From the NCBI RefSeq assembly GCF_037646455.1, contig NZ_JBBIXN010000007.1, forward strand, positions 140,488 through 204,487: a stretch of DNA of 64,000 nt, written 5' to 3'. Below the pieces are notes generated by a model. It did no database searches. It saw only the letters and a program-made list of their open reading frames with translations, and was not told the origin of the DNA. Below, piece after piece: positions 52,137 to 60,392 of this stretch. Position numbers and translations under genes: made by a program. Numbering within the stretch: position 1 is the stretch's first letter; every line of letters begins with the position of its first letter. This DNA comes from Draconibacterium mangrovi_A. GTDB lineage: Bacteria > Bacteroidota > Bacteroidia > Bacteroidales > Prolixibacteraceae.

Positions 52137-54608
52137 ATGCGATTACTCAACTCGTACAAAAGAATCATCACCCGTTTTACTTTGGCTGTAATTGGAATTG
52201 TGATTTTTAACACAATCAGTATTAATTCAGTTATTGCTCAAATTGGATTTGGGCAGGCAGAAAAGATCAATCAAAACTGGAAGTTTGCACTGCAAGATGT
52301 GGAGAATGGTGAACAGACAAGCATTGATGACAGCCGTTGGCGAAGGATTGACCTGCCGCACGACTGGAGTGTGACACAACAATTGAGTCCGACGCTGGCC
52401 AGCGCTACGGGCTATTTACCGGGCGGCATTGGCTGGTACCGGAAGCAGCTCTTTATCCCGACGGAAAAATCTGGAGAGAAAGTTTACCTCTATTTCGAAG
52501 GCGTTTATAACCGCAGCGAAGTATTTGTAAATGGCAAGTCGCTCGGGAAGCGTCCGAATGGCTACATCTCGTTTGCGTACGATGCCACTCCTTATATCAA
52601 TTTTGGCGAAGATAACCTGATTGCGGTCAGGGTCGATCACAATCAATCGGCCGATTCGAGATGGTACACCGGCTCAGGAATTTATCGCGACGTTTGGGTG
52701 GTTTATGCAAATCCGGTTCATATCGACCAGTGGGGCGTTTATGCCTATCCGGAAAATCAAAAAAAAGGATATAACCTGAATGTGGAAGTGGAAGTATTGA
52801 ACGAAACAAATTCGCCAACCGAACTGGTTATTCAAAATGAGTTACTCTCTCCGTATAATAAGGTTGTAGCTAATTCTTCCGAGAAATTGGAGGTGGAAGC
52901 CAAACAATCGGGGAAAATAAAAACAGCACTTAAAGTTGCTGCACCCGAACTTTGGTCGCTCGATGATCCAACCTTGTATTCACTGAAGACCTCGATTTTA
53001 CAGAACGGAACCGTAATAGACGAAACCACAACAACAACTGGTTTCCGTGAATTTAGTTTCGATCCGGACAAAGGTTTTGCTTTAAACGGAGAATGGATGA
53101 AATTGAAGGGTGTTTGTTTGCATCATGATGCCGGTGTGCTGGGATCAGCTGTTCCTCGCGAAGTGTGGGAAAGGCGTTTGCTGAAATTAAAAGAAATTGG
53201 GGTAAATGCCATTCGTACCAGTCACAACCCGCAGGCTCCCGATTTGTATGAGCTTTGCGATGAATTGGGACTGCTGGTATTAAATGAAGCATTTGATGAA
53301 TGGGAATTTCCGAAACGTAAATGGTTGCAAGGCTGGAATGTTGGTACTCCGGGATTCCAGGGATCATACGATTTTTTTGAGGAATGGGGAGAGAAGGATT
53401 TGGGCGATATGGTACAGCGCGATCGGAATCATCCGTCGATTTTTGCCTGGAGTATTGGAAATGAAGTGGATTATCCGAACGATCCATACTCTCATCCGGT
53501 TTTGGATGGTGGTGGCGAAACCGGTTTTACACAACCAATTTTTGGTGGTTATAAAGAAGATGCACCCGATGCAATGCGGCTTGGCGCCATTGCCGAACGT
53601 TTGGTGAAAGTGGTCAAGAAATACGACCCATCCCGACCAACGACAGCCGGATTGGCGGGTGTGGCCATGTCGAACCAGACCGGATACCCTTTTGCTTTGG
53701 ATATTACCGGTTATAATTATACAGAGAGTCTGTATGATCAGGATCATGCTAAATACCCCGATCGCGTGATTTACGGCAGTGAAAACCGACACGACATGAA
53801 TGCATGGAAAGCGGTTACTTCACGTGATTTTATATTTGGGCAGTTCCTTTGGACGGGAATTGATTATCTGGGTGAATCGGGACGCTGGCCGTCTCGCGGG
53901 TTTTACTCTGGTCTGCTCGATTTTGGTGGATTTATCAAACCAAGAGGATATTTTCGTCAGTCGCTTTGGTCGGATAAACCTATGGCATATCTGGGAACCT
54001 ACCCAATAAATGAAAGATGGAGAAGACGTGGGCCATCGATGGATGCCTGGCCAATTTGGAACTATGATGAAGGACAACTGATTCGCGTGGTGTGTTATAC
54101 CAACGCAGCCTCAGCCAAACTTTTACTCAATGGGAAGCAGGTAGGCGAAACCCAAGCTTATAACACTGAAACAGGAATTATTTTCTGGGATATTCCCTTC
54201 CGGGAAGGTACATTAAAAGTCGTGGGAATGGATGCTGATGAAAATGAAATAAGCAGTTACAACATTCAATCTTCCGGACGTCCGTATGCCATTAAGATTA
54301 TCGATGGAGAAAATACGATCGATAAAAAAGGAGTTGCTCAAATTGTTATTCAGGTGGTTGATGAGCAGGGAGTGCCGGTAATGCTGTCGGACGACGAAGT
54401 CAGATGTCAGGTTTTTGGCGATGCCAGGTTACTGGGACTGGAATCCAGCAATAATTCAGATATGTCGGATTATACTGACAATGAACACCGTGTTTATCAC
54501 GGCAGAATGATCGCGTACGTTCGTGCAGGAGACGAGCCTGCCGAATTTACAGTAAAGTTTTCAGCCAACTGGTTAGAGCCGGCCGAAACAAAAATTGTAG
54601 TAAAATAA
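52137..54608 (+). CDS. GH2 beta-galactosidase-like glycoside hydrolase
   Basis: An 823-aa exported enzyme. The N-terminal hydrophobic segment (FTLAVIGIVIFNTISINSVIAQ) is a signal peptide. It has the GH2 sugar-binding domain (INQNWKFAL, IDLPHDWSV, GIGWYRKQLFIP, SGIYRDVWVVY), an immunoglobulin domain (GFREFSFDPDKGFALNG) and a TIM barrel (LKGVCLHHDAGVLGS, NAIRTSHNPQAPDLYELCDE). The acid/base is E443 in WSIGNEVDYP and the nucleophile E549 in IYGSENRHD. The C-terminus has DUF4982-like and adhesion-type beta domains (AKLLLNGKQVGETQ, VVDEQGVPV). No T9SS sorting domain is present, unlike the GH2 at 30143, so it is probably periplasmic. It would finish off galactosides brought in by SusC/D. Confidence 0.9.
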   Translation: MRLLNSYKRIITRFTLAVIGIVIFNTISINSVIAQIGFGQAEKINQNWKFALQDVENGEQTSIDDSRWRRIDLPHDWSVTQQLSPTLASATGYLPGGIGWYRKQLFIPTEKSGEKVYLYFEGVYNRSEVFVNGKSLGKRPNGYISFAYDATPYINFGEDNLIAVRVDHNQSADSRWYTGSGIYRDVWVVYANPVHIDQWGVYAYPENQKKGYNLNVEVEVLNETNSPTELVIQNELLSPYNKVVANSSEKLEVEAKQSGKIKTALKVAAPELWSLDDPTLYSLKTSILQNGTVIDETTTTTGFREFSFDPDKGFALNGEWMKLKGVCLHHDAGVLGSAVPREVWERRLLKLKEIGVNAIRTSHNPQAPDLYELCDELGLLVLNEAFDEWEFPKRKWLQGWNVGTPGFQGSYDFFEEWGEKDLGDMVQRDRNHPSIFAWSIGNEVDYPNDPYSHPVLDGGGETGFTQPIFGGYKEDAPDAMRLGAIAERLVKVVKKYDPSRPTTAGLAGVAMSNQTGYPFALDITGYNYTESLYDQDHAKYPDRVIYGSENRHDMNAWKAVTSRDFIFGQFLWTGIDYLGESGRWPSRGFYSGLLDFGGFIKPRGYFRQSLWSDKPMAYLGTYPINERWRRRGPSMDAWPIWNYDEGQLIRVVCYTNAASAKLLLNGKQVGETQAYNTETGIIFWDIPFREGTLKVVGMDADENEISSYNIQSSGRPYAIKIIDGENTIDKKGVAQIVIQVVDEQGVPVMLSDDEVRCQVFGDARLLGLESSNNSDMSDYTDNEHRVYHGRMIAYVRAGDEPAEFTVKFSANWLEPAETKIVVK

Positions 54609-54609
54609 A

Positions 54610-54651
54610 AAAGCAAAAGGCGTTTACAAATTTGTAAACGCCTTTTGCTTT
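54610..54651. terminator. Bidirectional terminator between the GH2 gene and the haem-enzyme operon
   Basis: A perfect 42-base inverted repeat (AAAGCAAAAGGCGTTTACAA and its complement around an AT centre at 54630/54631). It lies just after the GH2 stop codon and 40 bases beyond the end of the convergent dioxygenase gene. A longer T run in the leftward direction suggests it mainly ends the haem operon. Confidence 0.88.
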
Positions 54652-54691
54652 AAATATCATCTGCCGGGAAAAGTAAACCTCCCCTCTCCTT

Positions 54692-57070
54692 TTATTTTGC
54701 CTTTTGGTAAGCATCTCCCAGCCACGGATTCTTTTTAGTTTGTTTGTTAAATGCACGCAAGGGATGTCTGCCCGGATCGAGTTTTTCGTTGGCATCCCAG
54801 GGTTCGAAAGCATTCCTGATGTTGGCCAGTCCTGTATTGGCAAGTTCGGGGTAATGCCGCAGTAGAACGGTTTTAAAATCCGTTTTATCGATCCATTCCA
54901 GTCCTTCTTTCGTGTAATATTCTGCCGTGTAGCAATCGGTATAAAAACGATCGGCCTGTAGCCGGCGGGTTGCATTCAATATAAAAATCTGGAACATGGT
55001 CTCGCCAAATCCAAAGCCGGTAGGACGGTTTTCTTCAGCTAATGTTCCCACCAGTAAATCCAGTTTTTCAACATCATTAGCATATATTTCCTTTAGTTTC
55101 GGTAACATTTCCTTTCCAACACTTCCTTCCATTTTCGGATTAAAAAGATCTTCAAAGGTGCGGATTGGATTTAATCCCAGTTGCCGGCGGAACTCATTGT
55201 AGCGGGGTACACCTCGTTCACGAGCCCGCAGTATGTCAACGGCTCCCATATCGAATAAGGGATTACCCGGTATGCCAAGCTCCTGCATAAACTTCGGGAA
55301 GTTATTGAGTACTAGTTGACCGGGATGCTGATTGCCAAATGAATAAAAGAGATCAGCCATTTTTACCCGCTTGGTTATTTTTCCCGATCCGGCTTGTCGC
55401 GATGCCGCAAAAGGAATTTCTTCTTCAATTTCGCCTTTATCGTGTTTTCTTATGTGGAGTGTTTCCGGCAAGAATGAATGCAGGCGGTAAACCTCAACAA
55501 ATTCTTCGGTTAAGCCATAGGCTTCACCATGTTTATTGATAGGATTTCCTACGACACCGCCCATTTCAGGGTTGCGGACATTGATATCCGCGAGCGTTTT
55601 TCGGTGCTTGCCGGTCTTGAAAAGATTGGTTAAGATGCCGTACCAGTTGGCGTTTAGTGCCTGATCGAGTCCCGGATTGGGCAAAACAGCCGGTGTCCAT
55701 TCCACCGAGTGGATCTTCGCCATGATTGCAGCATTGATCAGCCGGGCCACGTTAAATAATCGATTGTCATCCCAATCGGGGTAATGCTTTTTTAAATGGT
55801 CGCAGATGGCATTGTGCTCCCGCGAAAAAACGGTGTGCAACATGGATAGTCCAACCCACCAGTTTCTCACCATTCCGGTTTTCTCCATTCCTTCTTCGTC
55901 GAGAGGAAGGGTTTCGTCATCATTCAACTTTATTTTTCCATCGACACCACTACGCAAACTGTCAACGGTTTTCTGATCGCTGCCGTAAATCTGCGAACCG
56001 TCCCACCAATGGGTCACTTCATTAATAAAAGTAACCGGGGTCTTATCTTTGTCGGACATATAAGTCGGGTCAGCCTGGGTTTTTGCAACAAATATTTTCG
56101 ACTGCCAGAATTTTTTGCGCGCCGGGTCATCTTCGTCTAGCGGTATTTCGTGGAGCTTAACACCCGGACGGCCATCCATTTCACCGTGCGTAATCCAGTC
56201 ATGATTTTGAAATTGGATCCAGGATGCCGCAAGCAGGTTTAAAAACGGCACCTCTTTCATCTTCTCTCCGCGCGTTAAAAGTGTTCGGCTAATTTTTCTC
56301 GGATTTGGTGTCATTAATTGATCGCCTGTTTCCGGTTTAATCGCTTCGTCTTCTACATTTCGGGGAAAACGCGTACCTGCTGCACCTTCCATCGGGTTGG
56401 TGAGATTGTTCCAACTCCCGTCGGCGGTTCGGTAATGCGATACTCCTTCGGGCGGTGTTTGTCCTTCAGGCTGAAATCCAATTAAACTTCCTTTTGGATA
56501 GGTACTTTTAAGGTTGTTTTTGTTCAGCTTATCACGCATAAAAGCCAGGGTCAGAATTCCCAAGGTAATGGGGCGCCGGTACCAGTTTGTCCAAACCTTG
56601 TCGCGGTAACCGGCAATTCCTCCCCACAAATGAGTCAAACCATCCATCAAAACCGATACGATTGCTCCGGTAGTATTCCCCAACACCAATCGAAGGCTCG
56701 TCATTAAACCGGGTGCGGGCGCCGGCGCTGGCCTGGGTGGCAAGGCACCTTCAGGAACACTGGGTTTTGCCAGCAGCGTATCACGGTCGTAATAATGCAA
56801 ATCGGGAACCTGAACATTTACTTCGGCTGCAGCATTTGCTTTTGACAAGGCCAACATCTCCTGCAAGTCCGTATTCTCCGGATCCTTTGTCAGGGCATCC
56901 TGATAATACTTCGAGGCCTGTTTGTAATTTTCTGATTTGAAATAAGCCAGGGCTAATAATTCTTCATGCTGTCCCAACTTTTTCGATTTAAGAAATTCGA
57001 TAGCCTCTTTGTATTTGTTCTCCTTAAATAGCAGTTGTACTTCAGCAATTGCTTCTTGGGCGTTTTTCAT
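54692..57070 (-). CDS. TPR-fused fatty-acid alpha-dioxygenase-like haem peroxidase (animal haem peroxidase superfamily)
   Basis: A 792-aa protein without a signal peptide. Residues 1-85 are a short TPR segment (AYFKSENYKQASKYYQDALTKDPEN), then a Pro/Ala linker (LPPRPAPAPAPG). The rest matches the animal haem peroxidase superfamily, nearest in pattern to plant alpha-dioxygenases. WIQFQNHDWITHG gives distal H290; THWWDGSQIYGSD, FSREHNAICDHLKKHYPDW and AKIHSVEWTPAVLPN follow. EEFVEVYRLHSFLP gives Y528 and H531, the Tyr-x-x-His spacing of the catalytic Tyr and proximal His. RARERGVPRYNEFRR is the conserved Arg region. Alpha-dioxygenases convert fatty acids to 2-hydroperoxy acids. As the last gene of the operon it may be the enzyme that starts a lipid hydroperoxide pathway. 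Cyclooxygenase-like or 10-dioxygenase chemistry cannot be excluded from sequence alone. Confidence 0.85.
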   Translation of the reverse strand: MKNAQEAIAEVQLLFKENKYKEAIEFLKSKKLGQHEELLALAYFKSENYKQASKYYQDALTKDPENTDLQEMLALSKANAAAEVNVQVPDLHYYDRDTLLAKPSVPEGALPPRPAPAPAPGLMTSLRLVLGNTTGAIVSVLMDGLTHLWGGIAGYRDKVWTNWYRRPITLGILTLAFMRDKLNKNNLKSTYPKGSLIGFQPEGQTPPEGVSHYRTADGSWNNLTNPMEGAAGTRFPRNVEDEAIKPETGDQLMTPNPRKISRTLLTRGEKMKEVPFLNLLAASWIQFQNHDWITHGEMDGRPGVKLHEIPLDEDDPARKKFWQSKIFVAKTQADPTYMSDKDKTPVTFINEVTHWWDGSQIYGSDQKTVDSLRSGVDGKIKLNDDETLPLDEEGMEKTGMVRNWWVGLSMLHTVFSREHNAICDHLKKHYPDWDDNRLFNVARLINAAIMAKIHSVEWTPAVLPNPGLDQALNANWYGILTNLFKTGKHRKTLADINVRNPEMGGVVGNPINKHGEAYGLTEEFVEVYRLHSFLPETLHIRKHDKGEIEEEIPFAASRQAGSGKITKRVKMADLFYSFGNQHPGQLVLNNFPKFMQELGIPGNPLFDMGAVDILRARERGVPRYNEFRRQLGLNPIRTFEDLFNPKMEGSVGKEMLPKLKEIYANDVEKLDLLVGTLAEENRPTGFGFGETMFQIFILNATRRLQADRFYTDCYTAEYYTKEGLEWIDKTDFKTVLLRHYPELANTGLANIRNAFEPWDANEKLDPGRHPLRAFNKQTKKNPWLGDAYQKAK

Positions 57071-57118
57071 GTTACATCCTCCTTATTAGTTGAAAGATAG
57101 ATTTCAGGGAATTGAGTC

Positions 57119-57655
57119 CTATCTGTATTTATTTGATTTAAATGGTTCGTTATTTTTGGCCAGGCCAAGTGCAAAATAAAGCGTGAACTTGTATCCTTTT
57201 TTTGATCTCAAATAAACTGCCCCCAGAAACAAACCGTCGTGCAGTTTTTTAAGATCATCCCTGACAAGCCGAATGGGCCAGATATTTCCCTGGTTGGAAT
57301 AATCGAGCGTGAGTACATCGTCGTTACCAAACAAAGGCGGAATAATGCTGGTTTCATAAGAGAACCATTTCCGTTTAAAGCTCCCGACTTCGATTCGGTT
57401 TATTCCCTTTCCGGAATTTGCAGTAAGTGGTTCAAAAACTTTTCCCTTCCAGGGAATCCAGGAAAAATACTTGTTAAATGGAATAACTCCCGTGAGTATC
57501 CGGCCGTCTGTAACTCCTTTAACCTCTTCAATTGTTGGTGTTGTTGCCAGTAAATACAGTTCATCCAATTCGTTGCGCCGCATTTTGGGCAGGTCATCCA
57601 AACGTACATTGGTCATTTTCTCATTTTGTGTCTTTTTTACTTTTGCTTGTAACAT
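57119..57655 (-). CDS. Uncharacterised 178-aa protein of the haem-enzyme operon
   Basis: I do not recognise a named family. There is no signal peptide or membrane segment. The visible pattern is LDELYLLATTPTIEEVKGVTDG, then GKVFEPL, GINRIEVGSFKRKWFSYETS, FGNDDVLTLDYSNQGNIWPI, RLVRDDLKKLHDGLFLGAVY and KFTLYFALGL. The alternation of short strands with conserved Gly and Trp looks like a small beta-barrel that could bind a hydrophobic ligand (weak inference). It lies 9 bases after the catalase-like gene and 48 before the dioxygenase gene, so a role in the same pathway is likely. It could be a lipid carrier or a product-handling enzyme. Confidence 0.72.
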   Translation of the reverse strand: MLQAKVKKTQNEKMTNVRLDDLPKMRRNELDELYLLATTPTIEEVKGVTDGRILTGVIPFNKYFSWIPWKGKVFEPLTANSGKGINRIEVGSFKRKWFSYETSIIPPLFGNDDVLTLDYSNQGNIWPIRLVRDDLKKLHDGLFLGAVYLRSKKGYKFTLYFALGLAKNNEPFKSNKYR

Positions 57656-57664
57656 ATTGCCTCC

Positions 57665-58867
57665 TTAATTTTGTGTTTTCATGTTGAAATCGACATTTGA
57701 TTCACTGAAGAATTCTTCAGGCCCCGGTTCAATTCTTTTTTCGGCATTCATTTTCTGCCGCTCTTTCGATGTTTCGTAATAGATGGTTCTCCGGGCCCTG
57801 TTCTGGTTGCCCAACGGACGGTGTTCTGCAATACAATGCCAGGGATTAAACGACAGATTCCGGACAAAGGCAAGTTGCTCAGGAGAATCAAATTTTTGTA
57901 CCGGGATACGCAGTGTTGCCACCTTTATGTAGGGCGACAATTTTTCGGGCCATACTACCGATGCGTTTTCAACAGGCATTTTATGTGTGTCGGTCTGAAA
58001 CTGGATCAAAAAGTCGAAACATACTTCTTGCTTTCCGAGTGTTTTTACCATGGCCTCCCTCAGATAATTATCGGATGGATGCTTTGGCACTTTCGATTTC
58101 TCGTGTGTTCCCGGTCTTAGCGAATACTGGATAGCACGTCCGTTACCAAATAAATAGGCTGCACAGCTGTAATACTGCAAATCCAGTGGACTCGCATGCG
58201 TTTTGGCGTACAATCCCTGCATAATCGCATCGAGATAATGGGAGTCGAACGGTTTGAGAAAGTAATACAACGGCGTTCCTTTATAAATTTGTTCTTGTAG
58301 TTTCAGGTTTTCAATAATGTTCGGAGTTGTAAATGTAGGTGCGCTTATTCCAGTAAAATCCTGGGTATGTTTTTCATCATCGATCAGTTTTTTGCCCTCG
58401 ACACCCATCAGTTTAATTCCGATACTCAGCACCCCGTTATTTTTTATATCGGGCGTTACCAAAGGGCCTGGACCGGCAAATCTTACCCATGCCGGATAAG
58501 TAGCTCCCTGCTTAAAGATTCCGACTTTTAAATGCTCTTCCAGCTCAGGTAAAACTTCGAATTGCGCCTTTAACAAACCGTACGTTTTTGTATTACCGGC
58601 TCGCTCAGCGGTACTGTGCTGATAGTGTTTGGCCAAGAACGCAGTCATTTGTTTGGTAATCTGCTGCGTTATCTCTTCTTCATTAAGAAGTAACTTCTCT
58701 TCAGCGATCCCCAGCTTTTCGTTTTTTCGCCACAGATTGATCAAAAACTGGGTGACAGCCGAGATCTGCTTTCTAAACAATTTATCAAAAGTATTTCGGT
58801 AGACGGGATTTAAGCGCCGGATAAAATATACGATGCGAATTAAAACATTGTGGAACCACTTTGCCAT
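57665..58867 (-). CDS. Catalase-fold haem protein (allene-oxide-synthase/y4iL-like family) with altered distal residues
   Basis: A 400-aa protein of the catalase-related family that includes allene oxide synthase-like haem proteins. Typical blocks are AKTYG-like (here NTKTYGLLKAQFEV), VGIFKQGATYPAWVRF, IGIKLMGVEG, HTQDFTGISAPTF, and NPWHCIAEHRPLGNQNRARR near the end. The proximal ligand is probably Y364, since R360-TIY-Y364 matches the catalase Arg-x3-Tyr pattern. The family's R-x-x-H-x-K block reads R89-A-G-N92-T-K94, so the distal His is Asn. The usual Asn in TQDFxxxN is Ser175. Ordinary catalase activity is therefore doubtful; hydroperoxide isomerase or lyase chemistry is plausible. The N-terminus (about 1-60) is a helical extension with a hydrophobic segment near residues 8-17. 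It lies 39 bases after the DyP gene. Confidence 0.82.
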   Translation of the reverse strand: MAKWFHNVLIRIVYFIRRLNPVYRNTFDKLFRKQISAVTQFLINLWRKNEKLGIAEEKLLLNEEEITQQITKQMTAFLAKHYQHSTAERAGNTKTYGLLKAQFEVLPELEEHLKVGIFKQGATYPAWVRFAGPGPLVTPDIKNNGVLSIGIKLMGVEGKKLIDDEKHTQDFTGISAPTFTTPNIIENLKLQEQIYKGTPLYYFLKPFDSHYLDAIMQGLYAKTHASPLDLQYYSCAAYLFGNGRAIQYSLRPGTHEKSKVPKHPSDNYLREAMVKTLGKQEVCFDFLIQFQTDTHKMPVENASVVWPEKLSPYIKVATLRIPVQKFDSPEQLAFVRNLSFNPWHCIAEHRPLGNQNRARRTIYYETSKERQKMNAEKRIEPGPEEFFSESNVDFNMKTQN

Positions 58868-58906
58868 TTGTCCAATTTCTATTTCCGGAGTTATTTATAA
58901 AGACAA

Positions 58907-60352
58907 TCAGGAATTGGTTGCCAAATATTTAATCGCACGAATACCGGGCATAAAAAAATAAGCGCCACCACGAACATCTACAAAGCGCGGTAAATTGTGT
59001 ACACGTTTTCGAACCGGATGTGCGGGCATCGTAAATGTTGAAGGCTGTCCGTGTTTCAATGTGTCACAATCTCCGATAATTGGATCGGGATCTGTATATA
59101 ATCCGGCAAAATTCCGGTTATTCACCCAGGTTTGCTGAATGAATTCAAACTGTCGCCTGATGTTACCGTTAAAGCAAATAAAATGAAGTCCGCGTTCGGT
59201 ATTTCTATCCGAGCTTCCCAACATGGCTTCGGGAGCCAGCGACGGATCGACGGGTTTACCATACGATCGGCCACGACGAAGCAAACGATGACGCTTTGCA
59301 ATGGCAATGGCACCCTTCGATCCGGGATTTGGAGGAAGCGAACCTCGTGGATTCGTCCGGCGTACATGCGAGCTAACCGGGCATTTCAAACCCTGTGGAT
59401 CTGTGTTGTGGTACGAAAAATCGTTTTCTTTCCCCAATTCAGGCCGATCGTGGTCTTCGCTCAATACCAAAGGAGCGCCGCTTGGCCAACGCCCCACCAT
59501 TTTTGATGCCAGTTTTATTCTTTCGTCAGGATTAACGCTGTTATCCGGATTCCTAGTCTCATGATCCATAAACTGCCAGAATTCCTGAACGTTCTGATGC
59601 AACTGGCGAAAGACCAGGTAACTTCCATTCCGACCAAAGTCATGGTCTTCGGAACCATTAATATCTCCGTGTAAAATTTCTTTGCTGTCATCGGCAGATT
59701 TTACCATGGGGCTTACCGTATACTGACCGTATTCGTTCGGGTACCCCAGTATAAATTCCCCGGCACGAAGCGTATTTTCTTCGGCACCGGTTTTTGACAA
59801 CCCTGCAATAATTGGTTGCGATATACCGTCAGCAAAGCCAAAATGTTCTTTTCCGTTCAGTGATAAGGTCTCCAGTTTCGGACCAACCTGAGTCAGGCCG
59901 TCGTTTTTAAATGCATCGGAGCTATTTGCGTAAAATGCTTGAAGCGTTTCTTCGTCACTGGCATAATGCATCAATAAAATATGAATTGGTTCTGATTTCG
60001 GGCCTCCCCACTGCCATTTATCCGGGGCACTTTCACCATGATCGCCCAGAATCCGGCTACGGTATTCACATGTCATACCTTCCTGAAACTCGTTCGAGAA
60101 TAAAGATAAAGTGTATGAATTGAGTCCAAGAGCCTTCAATCCCTCAAAAGTAAAAGCAACGTTCATACAAGAGTCCGCCGGGTTGGAAGTACCATCCTCT
60201 ATTTTATTCGCCATATTTGCCAACCAATGTTTTGCTTTGCCAGCATCCGTAATTTTCAGAAATACAAAACATGCCGCCTCGAGCTTTGAATATCCACGCA
60301 CAATTATGCCTTGAATGTCATCAACTTCTAATGTGTATTCTTGAGTTCCCAT
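58907..60352 (-). CDS. DyP-type haem peroxidase
   Basis: A 481-aa dye-decolourising-type peroxidase. EHFGFADGISQP holds the GxxDG motif with catalytic D175. Proximal H329 lies in CPVSSHVRRTNPR, and the Arg of GSYLVFRQL (R249) matches the conserved distal Arg. The first about 130 residues form the N-terminal ferredoxin-like half (VDDIQGIIVRGYSKLEAACFVFLKI; MNVAFTFEGLKALGL). RGLHFICFNGNIRRQFEFIQQTWVNN belongs to the second half. No Tat or Sec signal is visible, so the enzyme is probably cytoplasmic or membrane-associated. DyPs reduce H2O2 or organic hydroperoxides. In this operon it may reduce lipid hydroperoxides formed by the dioxygenase (inference). It lies 40 bases after the preceding gene. 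Confidence 0.92.
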   Translation of the reverse strand: MGTQEYTLEVDDIQGIIVRGYSKLEAACFVFLKITDAGKAKHWLANMANKIEDGTSNPADSCMNVAFTFEGLKALGLNSYTLSLFSNEFQEGMTCEYRSRILGDHGESAPDKWQWGGPKSEPIHILLMHYASDEETLQAFYANSSDAFKNDGLTQVGPKLETLSLNGKEHFGFADGISQPIIAGLSKTGAEENTLRAGEFILGYPNEYGQYTVSPMVKSADDSKEILHGDINGSEDHDFGRNGSYLVFRQLHQNVQEFWQFMDHETRNPDNSVNPDERIKLASKMVGRWPSGAPLVLSEDHDRPELGKENDFSYHNTDPQGLKCPVSSHVRRTNPRGSLPPNPGSKGAIAIAKRHRLLRRGRSYGKPVDPSLAPEAMLGSSDRNTERGLHFICFNGNIRRQFEFIQQTWVNNRNFAGLYTDPDPIIGDCDTLKHGQPSTFTMPAHPVRKRVHNLPRFVDVRGGAYFFMPGIRAIKYLATNS

Positions 60353-60392
60353 TCAGATTCTGTTTAATTATGAAACAAAAAATCAGATTCGA

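Noticed and set aside
54610..54651. Perfect palindrome as a recombination or attachment site
   Set aside because: It lies exactly between two convergent gene ends with flanking A/T runs and is best explained as a shared terminator; no integrase gene is nearby.
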